DNA from: JAPLFM01 sp964650885
GTDB lineage: Bacteria; Bacteroidota; Ignavibacteria; Kapaibacteriales; UBA2268
Direction of reading: 5' to 3'
NCBI GenBank assembly: GCA_964650885.1
Contig: CAZYXG010000009.1
Span: 1 to 60,285 of the forward strand
Length of the DNA: 60,285 nucleotides
Positions 1 through 8,637 of the stretch are shown here, one piece after another. The notes beneath the pieces were generated by a model. The model did no database searches, was not told the DNA's origin, and saw only the letters and a program-made list of their open reading frames with translations. Each line of letters starts with the position of its first letter. Position 1 is the first letter of the stretch. The translations under genes and the position numbers were made by a program.

Positions 1-200
1 TTTATTAAAAAATATGCTATAAGTAGAAATCGAGAAAATTATTATTGTTCTTTGATAGATAAAATCTATTAATGACAAATTTATGCCTTTAACAAAAATA
101 TCTGACTTGAAAGGATTAATACCAAAACCACAAGTGGCAGCCAAATCAAATCACATAAAGTTTTGGTTTGGAGATAGTGTTTAAGTCGTTTCTATGAAGC
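1..200. other. intergenic leader at window edge, no gene recognised
   Basis: No convincing gene. A 33-codon plus-strand frame runs from an ATG at 83 to a TAA at 182-184. It has no clear ribosome-binding site and resembles no family I know. It could be the tail of a decayed gene or chance. Confidence 0.4.
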
Positions 201-240
201 AAAAAAAAAATCTCTGCACTATTTCAAATGCAGAGATTTT
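201..240 (-). terminator. intrinsic terminator of the small secreted-protein gene
   Basis: AAAATCTCTGCA at 207-218 pairs perfectly with TGCAGAGATTTT at 229-240 around a 10-nt loop. The A-run at 201-210 becomes the U-tract for minus-strand transcripts from the gene ending at 267. The T-rich stretch on the other side could make it work in both directions. Confidence 0.85.
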
Positions 241-266
241 ATATTTTTTGGCTAAACTAGGTTTAA

Positions 267-629
267 TTAGTTTATAGTGTCAGCATAGATTACGCTTAAA
301 CCATTTCTAGTTTCTTTTTTGCCAGAGATTGTCACTTTTTCTTTACCGTAGTAATTAGAAAGTTTCTTTCCGCCATAGCTACCATCGCTATTTACTACAA
401 AGTGAACTTTAGCAGATTTACCTTTGCCAGTTACAAAAACAACTGGTTGACCAATTTCAACCATTTTTTTAAATTCTTCAGCTGAAGTAGTCTTACCTTG
501 GATTGCATCCATTAAAAGCATTACTTTGCCATCTGTTTTTTTTGCTTTAGCTGGCGCTTTCGCACTTACGCTTACAGTTGCTATTGTGAAAATAGCCAAT
601 AAGATTAACATTAAGTTTTTCATTTTCAT
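267..629 (-). CDS. small secreted protein of unknown function
   Basis: About 120 residues with a clean Sec signal peptide: a short Lys-containing N-terminus, a hydrophobic stretch, then an Ala/Lys-rich segment (KAPAKAKK). The mature part is basic and Gly/Lys-rich, with a central VVFVTGKGKSAKVHFVV strand-like stretch. I recognise no family. The ATG at 629 is preferred over an in-frame TTG two codons upstream. An ATG at 623 is also possible. It lies 24 nt downstream of the lipoprotein gene ending at 654, with no terminator between, so the two are probably co-transcribed and end at the hairpin at 201-240. It may be a periplasmic or exported small protein; its function cannot be told from the sequence. 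Confidence 0.75.
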   Translation of the reverse strand: MKMKNLMLILLAIFTIATVSVSAKAPAKAKKTDGKVMLLMDAIQGKTTSAEEFKKMVEIGQPVVFVTGKGKSAKVHFVVNSDGSYGGKKLSNYYGKEKVTISGKKETRNGLSVIYADTIN

Positions 630-653
630 TTCCAATTAAGTTTTGTGATTAAA

Positions 654-1817
654 TTATTTCTTAGCGTAAGGAATGTTTACTTTTTTCTGATAAGAAACTT
701 GCACTTCGATATATCTATCAGGTGTAGTACCCTGCAAGAATTTTCCACCAACATTTTTAATAAATATTTTTGCATAGTTGTAGTTGATTTCACCTGGCTC
801 GATTGTACGAGCTATGAAAATAATGCTTTTTCCTTTTGCTTCTGCTTCCAAATCTGTCAAAAGGTGTGAACCATCTTCAAATGAATTTGTGCTTAAAGCT
901 TTTGAATCAGAAACATCGTTCAAACTTGTTGCTTCATAGTATGAAGTGCTTAATTGAGCAGATTGAGGAGCAACTGGAAAATTATAGCCAATTACTTTTG
1001 CAGACGAGAATTTAATATTGTTTGCATCTTTAGTGTCCAAACCTAAATTCCAAGAAGCACCAGCAGCTACATTTAATACTTCACTTGAATTAGTCATTTT
1101 ATCATAGAAATCAAGACCGCTACCATTTTTAGAAGCTGATTCGTACAATTTAATTGTAACGCCATTGCTAGTTACAGTGAAACGAGAAGCAGGAGACCAT
1201 TTAACCGAAAGTGCTTTAGACATTGCACCATTTTTGTACATAGCACTAATTTCAAAAGTGTAAACTTCACCTTCCATTAATTGAGCGATATCAACAGCAC
1301 CATTAGTGCTAGTGATTGTTTTTTCATTAATGATAGTTGCACCAGCATTGTTACGTACTGTATATACATAATGCTCAAATGTAGTGTTTGCATTTGGGCT
1401 TTGTGGCGTAGAGAAGAATAATCTTACAGAAGTGCTATCTAAAGATGTTGCTCCTAATTCATAATTTCCTGTATAGAAATCAAATTTTTCAGACAATACA
1501 TTTTTACCCATAACTTGTACATAAGACCAGCCTGAAGCAGCAATTGTAGGAACAACTACTTTAATTTCTGTATCAGACCATACAAGATAGTTCGCTGGTG
1601 GTGCTAAAACACTACCAAAAGCTACATATCCAGTGTCAGTAGAAGCACCAAATCCAGTACCTTTGATTGTCAAAGTGTCGCCAGTTTTTCCTGTGAAAGC
1701 ACTCAAAGAGTTTACTTTTAAAGCTGTGCTAGTGGGCGATGTAGTCTCATCGCAAGAAACAAGGATAATTGCGAATAATGCAACAAGCATTAATGCAAAT
1801 TTTGAGAATTTAATCAT
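654..1817 (-). CDS. IPT/TIG-domain lipoprotein
   Basis: 387 residues. The N-terminus is a lipoprotein signal: a hydrophobic stretch ending in IILVSC, so the lipidated Cys is near residue 22. It is followed by a Thr/Ser-rich linker. Residues about 33-115 read as an IPT/TIG immunoglobulin-like domain (TGKTGDTLTIKGTGFG, then a strand pattern ending in YVQVMGKN). A fibronectin-III-like segment follows at about 117-210. The C-terminal 170 residues are beta-rich and unrecognised. Such proteins are usually surface lipoproteins involved in binding or adhesion. It is probably the first gene of a two-gene unit with the small secreted protein downstream. No catalytic motif is visible. Confidence 0.8.
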   Translation of the reverse strand: MIKFSKFALMLVALFAIILVSCDETTSPTSTALKVNSLSAFTGKTGDTLTIKGTGFGASTDTGYVAFGSVLAPPANYLVWSDTEIKVVVPTIAASGWSYVQVMGKNVLSEKFDFYTGNYELGATSLDSTSVRLFFSTPQSPNANTTFEHYVYTVRNNAGATIINEKTITSTNGAVDIAQLMEGEVYTFEISAMYKNGAMSKALSVKWSPASRFTVTSNGVTIKLYESASKNGSGLDFYDKMTNSSEVLNVAAGASWNLGLDTKDANNIKFSSAKVIGYNFPVAPQSAQLSTSYYEATSLNDVSDSKALSTNSFEDGSHLLTDLEAEAKGKSIIFIARTIEPGEINYNYAKIFIKNVGGKFLQGTTPDRYIEVQVSYQKKVNIPYAKK

Positions 1818-1936
1818 TTCTCTATTACTCCAAAATGGTTTTATAAAATGTTATTATTTAATTACAAAATTAGAAAATTTTAACAAATTAATTGTATCAA
1901 AATTATTAAAATTTTTAACTCAATTGTGATAATAAT

Positions 1937-3199
1937 TTACACATAAAGAGTGTAAGACAATTCTTTCGATAATTGCTCTGTCAAATACTTGCGTTCAAAT
2001 TTCTCAGAGTAATCAATCGGAATCTGTGGCAGCTTATTAGCTTTCCAAAGTTCAAATAGTTCAATTAATTTCGTTTCAATCTCTTTTATATTGTTTGCCG
2101 AAGTCGAGAATCCTGCTCCGCTCTGCATCACCATTTGTTTCATACTGCCTTCTGGCGATGAAATTAAAATTGGCTTACGAGTGCCGATATATTCATATAG
2201 TCTGCTTGGCGTCACAATATCATTAGGAATCATTATCCAAAGCAAATCCGAAGATAGGCAATGGGCAATTGCTACCTTATGAGGCAGATAGCCCAAGGTG
2301 CTAACGTAATTTTCTAGTTTATATCGTTTAATTAAATTCAAGTGGCTTTTTTTCATTAGCCCCACAAATCGGCATTCTATCTTCCCTTGCAAATCAGGAT
2401 TTTTCTTTATTGCTTGAGCTAGTGCTTTCAAGAAATACTCAGGTGTCAAATCATCTTGAAACATACCGCTATGAGTAACGACAAATTTATTTCTATTTTT
2501 AAATTCACTAGCGTTTTGCTGCATATCATCAGCATCATAGCCATGAGGTATAACAGTAACATCGGAATGTTTCAAAATTTTATATCTACGCAATAAACTT
2601 TCTTTCATACTGCGAGAAATCACCACAACTCTTCGAGCTTTAATAAGAATTTCATTTTCTAACTTAGCACTATATCTTTTATGAAAAGGAGTTGCATAGA
2701 AATAATAAGCGTTGTCCACCCATAAATCTCTATAATCAATCATAAAAGGAATTTTGTGCTTTTCACTAATTTCCTTAGCTACAAGGAAATCTGTAAACGG
2801 AGGTGCTGTAGAATAAATAGCATCAATTTTGTGGTTTCTCAATATTTCTTCGGCAGTTTCTAAAGCTTGTTTTTTCCAAAATATTCGGCTGTCGGGCTGC
2901 AAAAATGTTTGAGAGATTATTCGTTGAATTTTTTGGCGTAGTTTACTTGGGTATTTGATTTCTCTGGTTTTACTTTTCGCCCCTGTTCCATCTGCTTTGG
3001 TACGATAAACAATAGCATTTCGCAAATCTTCATTTAGTGACTCATCGAAAGCATAGTATTGTTTTGGGTCGCAAGTCAGCACAATTGGATTCCAACCGAA
3101 TTCTTGCAGGTATTTTACAAATTTCAATGTTCTTTGCACCCCACTCAAACCCATTGGAGGAAAATAATATGCGATTACAAGAACGTTGAAACTTTGCAT
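1937..3199 (-). CDS. GT4-family glycosyltransferase
   Basis: 420 residues with the GT-B fold pattern of glycosyltransferase family 4. The N-terminal domain begins MQSFNVLVIAYYFPP followed by GLSGVQRTLKF, the usual Gly-rich acceptor-side loop. The C-terminal domain has FVVTHSGMF and, near the end, PSRLYEYIGTRKPIL, the sugar-nucleotide-binding region with its E-x-x-x-x-x-x-E-like segment. Such enzymes transfer a sugar from a nucleotide donor to a surface glycan or lipid carrier at the inner face of the membrane. The donor and acceptor cannot be told here. I chose the ATG at 3199; the open frame extends 16 codons upstream, but the domain starts here. No other polysaccharide genes are adjacent. 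Confidence 0.88.
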   Translation of the reverse strand: MQSFNVLVIAYYFPPMGLSGVQRTLKFVKYLQEFGWNPIVLTCDPKQYYAFDESLNEDLRNAIVYRTKADGTGAKSKTREIKYPSKLRQKIQRIISQTFLQPDSRIFWKKQALETAEEILRNHKIDAIYSTAPPFTDFLVAKEISEKHKIPFMIDYRDLWVDNAYYFYATPFHKRYSAKLENEILIKARRVVVISRSMKESLLRRYKILKHSDVTVIPHGYDADDMQQNASEFKNRNKFVVTHSGMFQDDLTPEYFLKALAQAIKKNPDLQGKIECRFVGLMKKSHLNLIKRYKLENYVSTLGYLPHKVAIAHCLSSDLLWIMIPNDIVTPSRLYEYIGTRKPILISSPEGSMKQMVMQSGAGFSTSANNIKEIETKLIELFELWKANKLPQIPIDYSEKFERKYLTEQLSKELSYTLYV

Positions 3200-3209
3200 A
3201 AGCAGAAAA

Positions 3210-3266
3210 AAAATAAAAGTAAGCACTCTAATTGTAATTGTTGTCAATTAAGCAAATAGAGTGCTT
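3210..3266 (-). terminator. hairpin terminator downstream of the M24 peptidase gene
   Basis: AAGCACTCTA at 3221-3230 pairs with TAGAGTGCTT at 3257-3266. The 26-nt loop contains a further small ATTG/CAAT pairing. The A-rich stretch 3206-3219 provides Us for minus-strand transcripts from the gene ending at 3281. Confidence 0.75.
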
Positions 3267-3280
3267 TTTTTAAAAGGTTT

Positions 3281-4408
3281 TTAAATAGATATTAAATCGT
3301 CTGGAGCATTAGTGAAATGTATAGCACCATTGCGAGTAACGTGTACGTTATCTTCTAATCTGATACCATATTTATCTTTCAAATAAACACCTGGCTCTAT
3401 AGAAATAACTGCATCTTCGGGAACAATTTGATCGTCTTGACGTGAGTTAATAGTTGGTCTTTCGTGATTGGCAATACCAATACCGTGTCCTAGTGAATGT
3501 TTGAAATATTCACCATAGCCAGCAGCATCAAGCACAGCTCTTGCACTTTTGTCAAGCACTTGCCCATTCACACCAGGTCTAATATTTGCAATAGCAGCTT
3601 GCTTTGCATCGTAAACAATTTTATAAATTGCTTTTTGGTCTTTCGTTGGTTTGCCTAATGATACTACTCTTGTAATATCGGAACAGAAACCATTAACACG
3701 GCAACCAAAATCCATTAAAAGTAATTCGCCTTTTTTCACTTGCTTATCGCTTGGGTTAGCATGCACTAAAGCAGTTCTAGCTCCACTCAACACCATTGGC
3801 TCAAATGGTTCACCTTCCGAACCAGCCAAACGGCATTGGTGCAATAATTCAATTTGAATTTCTCTTTCAGTCATTCCTGGCTTAATGATAGTAAGCATTT
3901 TTTCATATACTTTTTCGCTCATAGCACAAGATTGCTTAATAAAGTCTAGCTCCATTGGGTCTTTCGGGCGAGTAAATGGCTCAATTTCGCAAGGAGTAGG
4001 TTTGAATTTAATTGGGCGAATAACGTTTCTAATATCTACAGCTTCAGTATAGCCAAGTCTATCACTTTCAAATCCAAGTGTTTGGATTCCTTTGAATAGC
4101 TTGCTTTTCACTCCATAAGTCCAAGGATCTCTTGCAATATGAATATACATATTTGGCAATTCATAAAGTTCATCTTCAAGTCCATATTCGTATCTATCAT
4201 CAGTTACGAAATGGATAGAATCAGCGAAAATGAACATAAATGCACTTGAACCAGAGAAATTTGTTAGATATCGAATGTTTGGTAGATAAGTGATAGCCAT
4301 TCCATCTACTTTGACTTCTTCCATCATAAAACGAATTTGGATAAGTCTTTTTTCATTTAATTTTGGTGGCATTTTGCCAGAAATGAAAGGAGTATTCTTA
4401 GTTGACAT
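3281..4408 (-). CDS. Xaa-Pro aminopeptidase (M24 family)
   Basis: 375 residues. It has an N-terminal creatinase-like domain (about 15-145) and a C-terminal pita-bread metallopeptidase domain. The five metal ligands of family M24 are visible: Asp in LLLMDFG, Asp in SDITRVV, His in LGHGIGI, Glu in SIEPGVY and Glu in RLEDNV. It should release N-terminal residues that precede proline, in the cytoplasm, with two Mn or Co ions. It is shorter than E. coli PepP (about 440) and closer to the compact PepP/PepQ-like enzymes of Bacteroidota. It stands alone between the glycosyltransferase and guaB, with its own terminator at 3210-3266. Confidence 0.92.
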   Translation of the reverse strand: MSTKNTPFISGKMPPKLNEKRLIQIRFMMEEVKVDGMAITYLPNIRYLTNFSGSSAFMFIFADSIHFVTDDRYEYGLEDELYELPNMYIHIARDPWTYGVKSKLFKGIQTLGFESDRLGYTEAVDIRNVIRPIKFKPTPCEIEPFTRPKDPMELDFIKQSCAMSEKVYEKMLTIIKPGMTEREIQIELLHQCRLAGSEGEPFEPMVLSGARTALVHANPSDKQVKKGELLLMDFGCRVNGFCSDITRVVSLGKPTKDQKAIYKIVYDAKQAAIANIRPGVNGQVLDKSARAVLDAAGYGEYFKHSLGHGIGIANHERPTINSRQDDQIVPEDAVISIEPGVYLKDKYGIRLEDNVHVTRNGAIHFTNAPDDLISI

Positions 4409-4472
4409 TAATTCCTTACCTTGAATTTTTTTAGTTATTTAGTTACTTATTTATTACTATTTAGTCAAAGAA

Positions 4473-5939
4473 TCAAACGAAATAATTTGGCGATTCTTTA
4501 GTTATATTAATGTTATGCGGATGAGATTCTTTAAGCGAAGCACCAGTAATTTTAATAAACTTACCATTTAATTGCATTTCGTTTAAATCTTTACACCCAC
4601 AGTAACCCATTGCAGAACGCAACCCGCCAGTGAACTGATAGATTGTGTCGGCAGCTGGCCCTTTAATAGGCACACGACCTTCAATTCCTTCTGGCACATA
4701 CTTAGAAAGACCATCTTCAACATCTTGGAAATATCTATCAGCAGAACCTTGAGACATAGCTCCCAATGAACCCATACCACGATAAACTTTATATGGTCTG
4801 CCTTCATAGATAATTCTTTCGCCTGGGCTTTCTTCGCTTCCAGCAAAAAGGTTACCCATCATAACTGAATCCGCACCTGCAACAATAGCTTTAGCTATAT
4901 CGCCAGTTTGCTTGATTCCACCATCGGCAATAACAGGAATATTGTATTTCTTAGCAACAGCTGACACCATTATAATAGCAGAAAGCTGAGGCACGCCAAC
5001 ACCTGCCACTATACGAGTAGTGCAAATAGAGCCAGGGCCTATACCTACTTTCAAACCGTCTGCACCAGCATCAATCAATGCTTGAGCCGCTTCGCCAGTA
5101 GCTATATTGCCTCCAATTACTTGAAGATCTGGGTATTTGGTTTTAATAGTGCGAACCATTCCGATTACTCCAGCACTGTGTCCATGGGCAGTATCAACAA
5201 ATACTGCATCAACACCAACTGCAACCAAGGCTGCAACTCTATCCATAGTATCGGGTGTAACACCAACAGCAGCTCCGACTCTTAGTCTTCCTAAATCGTC
5301 TTTACAAGCATTTGGGTGTTGTTTTTTCTTTTGAATATCTTTGAATGTAATTAAGCCACGAAGTTTATAATCATCGTCCACTACGGGCAATTTTTCTATT
5401 CTATTTTGTTGAAGTATTACTTCTGCTTCTTCGAGAGTAGTTCCCAATGGAGCAGTAATTAAATTTTTCTTAGTCATCACTTTATCGAAACTATCTTGCG
5501 GCTTCGGATCGAATCGCAAATCTCTATTGGTAATTATTCCAATAAGTTTTCTTTCAGAATCAATAACAGGAATACCAGAAATGTGGTATTTTGCCATAAG
5601 TGCCTGAGCATCAGCAATTTTTGCATCGGAAGTCAGAGTGATTGGGTCTAAAATCATACCGCTTTCAGATCTTTTCACTTTGTCAACTTCGTTTGCCTGA
5701 GCTTCAATACTCATATTTTTATGAATAACACCCATACCGCCCTGTCTTGCTATAGCTCTTGCCATTTCAGATTCCGTGACGGTATCCATAGCAGCAGAAA
5801 GAAAAGGCACATTAAGTTTGATTTTTTGCGTTAGAAAAGTTTCGAGCTTTGTTTCTCGAGGTAGCACTTCCGAGTATTGAGGAACTAGAAGTACATCGTC
5901 GTAGGTTATGCCTTCAAGAAGGACTTTATTTGAATCCAT
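4473..5939 (-). CDS. guaB: inosine-5'-monophosphate dehydrogenase
   Basis: 488 residues, the usual length. It oxidises IMP to XMP with NAD, the committed step of GMP synthesis. The N-terminus (LEGITYDDVLLVP) and the Cys loop GIGPGSICTTRIV with the catalytic Cys are diagnostic. Two CBS domains (about 95-205) are inserted in the barrel as usual (SGIPVID..., IEKLPVVDDD...). The flap region GMGSLGAM is also present. I placed the start at the ATG at 5939, where the conserved N-terminus begins. The frame runs 23 codons further upstream but encodes no family sequence. There is no guaA or purine gene next to it, and I saw no purine riboswitch in the leader. Confidence 0.97.
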   Translation of the reverse strand: MDSNKVLLEGITYDDVLLVPQYSEVLPRETKLETFLTQKIKLNVPFLSAAMDTVTESEMARAIARQGGMGVIHKNMSIEAQANEVDKVKRSESGMILDPITLTSDAKIADAQALMAKYHISGIPVIDSERKLIGIITNRDLRFDPKPQDSFDKVMTKKNLITAPLGTTLEEAEVILQQNRIEKLPVVDDDYKLRGLITFKDIQKKKQHPNACKDDLGRLRVGAAVGVTPDTMDRVAALVAVGVDAVFVDTAHGHSAGVIGMVRTIKTKYPDLQVIGGNIATGEAAQALIDAGADGLKVGIGPGSICTTRIVAGVGVPQLSAIIMVSAVAKKYNIPVIADGGIKQTGDIAKAIVAGADSVMMGNLFAGSEESPGERIIYEGRPYKVYRGMGSLGAMSQGSADRYFQDVEDGLSKYVPEGIEGRVPIKGPAADTIYQFTGGLRSAMGYCGCKDLNEMQLNGKFIKITGASLKESHPHNINITKESPNYFV

Positions 5940-6305
5940 AGTTATTTTATTTGTTTGCCTTTTTTCAGACAAATTTGAAACAAAATAGAAAAAAGAGATT
6001 ACAAACATAACTAATTTTTGCGAGAATTCACATTAATTTAGTAATATTCACACAACTCATTTATATGCCAAAGACAGCTAAGTCATTTATTTTATTGCCT
6101 TAGCAAGAAAACTACAGAATTAACTTAACCGAAAATTCATATAAAAAGTTCTTAATCTTGCGATTTTTAGAGTGATTGAGTTTTTTGGGGAAATTTGAAG
6201 AAATTTCATGTAACAAGTATTTTCTCAATAAAAAATCATAAATTGCTTTATCTATAAAACGATAATTTGTGAAATCTTTTCACAAAATGCAGCAAAGCAA
6301 TCAAA
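5940..6305. other. divergent intergenic region between guaB and the GT39-like gene
   Basis: 366 bases of AT-rich non-coding sequence that must hold both outward promoters. On the plus strand GATAATTTG at 6263-6271 resembles a shortened Bacteroidetes -7 box about 35 nt before the ATG at 6306, but I would not rely on it. No hairpin, riboswitch or small ORF stands out. Confidence 0.5.
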
Positions 6306-8213
6306 ATGAACGACAATTTAAACAATGATATGCCCAACGAGCAAAGTCTGAATCAAGATTCGCTTTTTGAGGGAAATGACACGCAATCTGTAAGGCAAAG
6401 CCAAACAGACGATTCGCCTATTGCGGCTGACTCAACTGAATTGGCTGTGATTAATTCGGAAGAAAAACCTAAGCGTAAACCTCGCACTCCGAGAGCATCT
6501 TCTGCTTCAAAGCCATCTACTTCTAGAGCTCGTGCTGCCAAGAAAAAAAATGCTTTTTTCAACTATGCCGATGAATTTAAAACTCATTTTTTAGTTTTGT
6601 TTTCTTTAATTGCCCTTTCAAGGATTTTAGCTGCTATATTCATTCCAAATGCTGTTTGGGACTCTTTCGAATATATTGAAAAGATTAACTTCCTTCGCAC
6701 CGAACTGCAAAATGGCACTTTCAATTTGGGCGATATGTTCGGCTTGTGGGTTCCATTCTATCAGTTCTTTTGTGCATTTATTGAATTTGTTTTCAGTACC
6801 TCTGCCAGTGGGACAATCTTTGTTCCAAAACTTATAACCGCATTATTCGGAATCACAGCATCGCTCTTAATTGTAAAAATCACATTGGACATCACTAAGA
6901 ATGAATGGAGTGGACTTATTGCAGGAACTGTGGTGCTAATCCACCCCACTCTGCTTGTTTATTCTGCTACTGCTTTAACAGATATTCCATATTCTGCAAT
7001 TATACTTGCCACACTCATTGCTTTGATGAATAAGCGATGGTATTTGGCGTCTTTTTTCATAGCTATTGCCTCTCTCACTCGTACCGATGGCTGGGTGCTT
7101 ATTCCACTCGTTACGATGTTGGTTTATTATTTGCAAACAGAAGCTCAGCTTAAAGTGGAAGCTGCTCTTGCGAAAAAGCCAGACCAAACCAAAGAAGTAC
7201 CTCGTGGCTTTTATACAGCTATAATTTGTTTTGGAATTATGTTTTCGGGAATCATTCTTTGGTTCTTAATTTCTAAAGATTATGGTGGTAATATTCTTTA
7301 TTTCTTCAAATATAGAAACGAATATATAGAAAAACGCTCTGCCTATTTTGCAGCTACTTTGGCAATCACTCCTAAGAATATAGTAAGAAACTTCAATAGT
7401 TTGTTTATTAGTATGTATCCATTCCTTATTGTGATAATCATAGCTGCTGTGTTTAATAGTTTTACAGCAAAGTGGAATATAAAAAGCATTTTGACTTATG
7501 TTAAAAATGAAAGAAAAAGTGTAATCTTTTTGCCTTCTCTTTTGTTTGGCTATATGGCAATGTACTATGTGATGGTATATTTTGCACGTCAGCAGAATGA
7601 GTTTTTTGTTCGTTATGGCATCACTATGCTTTCAATCGCAATTCCTATTGGCATCTATTTGATGAATAAATTCCTTGCTTTGACTAAATTGGCTTATGTA
7701 CTGCTGGCAATAGTAACAGTGGTGGGTGTATGGTCTATGGTTTCTTTAGTGAATGAAGAGCTGAAATTCCGATGGTCTATGCCTTGGAATGATAGAGTGT
7801 CCAACTTTATTACGAAATACGCCAATGAACACCCAAACAACTTAATTTATTGCGACAATCCAATAGTAAGAGTTAATTCAAAATTGCCTGCGAACCGATT
7901 TGTGATGTCTTCGCAATTGAATTCTTATATTGATTTGCCAAATGTAAATATTGACTCTATAGTGGTAGCAAAGAAAATTGGATTGGCTATTCTGACTAAC
8001 TACGAAAACTGCACTTTAATCAGAAAGAAACCAATTTTGAAAGAAGGCAAAACGTCTTCTATCTATAAATACGAAGATATTATGCCCAAGGGAGTTCAGG
8101 ATTACTATGTTGTCTATGTTTATAGCATTCAGCCAGAACTATTGAAGCCATTCAAAGTCGAAAAAGTTATTAAGCAAAGTAAAATTAATTCTGCAAAATT
8201 GCAACCAAATTGA
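6306..8213 (+). CDS. GT39-like multi-spanning glycosyltransferase with a basic N-terminal tail
   Basis: 635 residues. About 85 cytoplasmic residues are followed by some 11 membrane helices (the first at about 92-112) and a C-terminal soluble part. The pattern fits the GT-C glycosyltransferases of the PMT/ArnT (family 39) type: an acidic first loop (NAVWDSFEYIEKI), a TALTDIPYS segment, and SLTRTDGW. These move a sugar from a polyprenyl-phosphate donor to an acceptor outside the inner membrane. The N-terminal tail is odd. Residues 1-52 are acidic/polar, and 54-81 are a Lys/Arg/Pro/Ala/Ser run (KPKRKPRTPRASSAS...) like histone-H1 tails. The acceptor is unknown and there are no partner genes. Confidence 0.78.
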   Translation: MNDNLNNDMPNEQSLNQDSLFEGNDTQSVRQSQTDDSPIAADSTELAVINSEEKPKRKPRTPRASSASKPSTSRARAAKKKNAFFNYADEFKTHFLVLFSLIALSRILAAIFIPNAVWDSFEYIEKINFLRTELQNGTFNLGDMFGLWVPFYQFFCAFIEFVFSTSASGTIFVPKLITALFGITASLLIVKITLDITKNEWSGLIAGTVVLIHPTLLVYSATALTDIPYSAIILATLIALMNKRWYLASFFIAIASLTRTDGWVLIPLVTMLVYYLQTEAQLKVEAALAKKPDQTKEVPRGFYTAIICFGIMFSGIILWFLISKDYGGNILYFFKYRNEYIEKRSAYFAATLAITPKNIVRNFNSLFISMYPFLIVIIIAAVFNSFTAKWNIKSILTYVKNERKSVIFLPSLLFGYMAMYYVMVYFARQQNEFFVRYGITMLSIAIPIGIYLMNKFLALTKLAYVLLAIVTVVGVWSMVSLVNEELKFRWSMPWNDRVSNFITKYANEHPNNLIYCDNPIVRVNSKLPANRFVMSSQLNSYIDLPNVNIDSIVVAKKIGLAILTNYENCTLIRKKPILKEGKTSSIYKYEDIMPKGVQDYYVVYVYSIQPELLKPFKVEKVIKQSKINSAKLQPN

Positions 8214-8260
8214 TTGTGTTTGTGTTCTTGGTAATGTAACATAACAATAAGGATTGAGAA

Positions 8261-8584
8261 ATGAGATATTTACTAATATCTGTGATTGGGCTTTTTCTAT
8301 TTTCTTGCAAAAGTAATAATCCAGTTGAAAACAGCAGTAAGAAACTTACACAGGTTAAATTTCTTGGCTATGACACAAGGAAATGTGGGTGGTGTGGAGG
8401 ATTGAAACTTAGCTTCGATTTGAATGCTAATCTTGAACAGGATTCATTTTATTTAGTCAATTACATAGTGCCAAATAATGTAATAACTGATTCCACAAAA
8501 TTTCCTCTTCAAGTGGGAGTAGATTGGAAATACAACGACACTATTGCTTTTGGGAAAGTGGATATATTCAAAATTGAAAAATAA
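8261..8584 (+). CDS. small lipoprotein of unknown function
   Basis: 107 residues. The lipoprotein signal is MRYLLISVIGLFLFSC, with the lipidated Cys at 16. The mature part has the Cys pair and glycines RKCGWCGGLKLSF at about residues 47-59, where CxxC could bind metal or form a disulphide. No family is recognised. It starts 47 nt after the GT39-like gene on the same strand and may be co-transcribed with it. It ends at the strong symmetrical terminator at 8587-8616. Confidence 0.75.
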   Translation: MRYLLISVIGLFLFSCKSNNPVENSSKKLTQVKFLGYDTRKCGWCGGLKLSFDLNANLEQDSFYLVNYIVPNNVITDSTKFPLQVGVDWKYNDTIAFGKVDIFKIEK

Positions 8585-8586
8585 AC

Positions 8587-8616
8587 AATAAGGGCAGTCA
8601 ATTGACTGCCCTTATT
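8587..8616. terminator. bidirectional terminator between convergent genes
   Basis: A perfect 30-nt palindrome. AATAAGGGCAGTCAA (8587-8601) is followed directly by its reverse complement (8602-8616). In RNA the central AATT or so would form the loop. It sits between the plus-strand lipoprotein gene and the minus-strand FKBP gene and can serve both. Confidence 0.8.
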
Positions 8617-8637
8617 AATTTATACTAACATTTTATA

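Noticed and set aside
83..184. 33-codon frame at the left edge
   Set aside because: No ribosome-binding site, no partner and no family resemblance. Kept only as a note in the intergenic entry.
5940..6305. Purine riboswitch upstream of guaB
   Set aside because: I saw no three-stem structure with the conserved loops; the region is plain AT-rich sequence.
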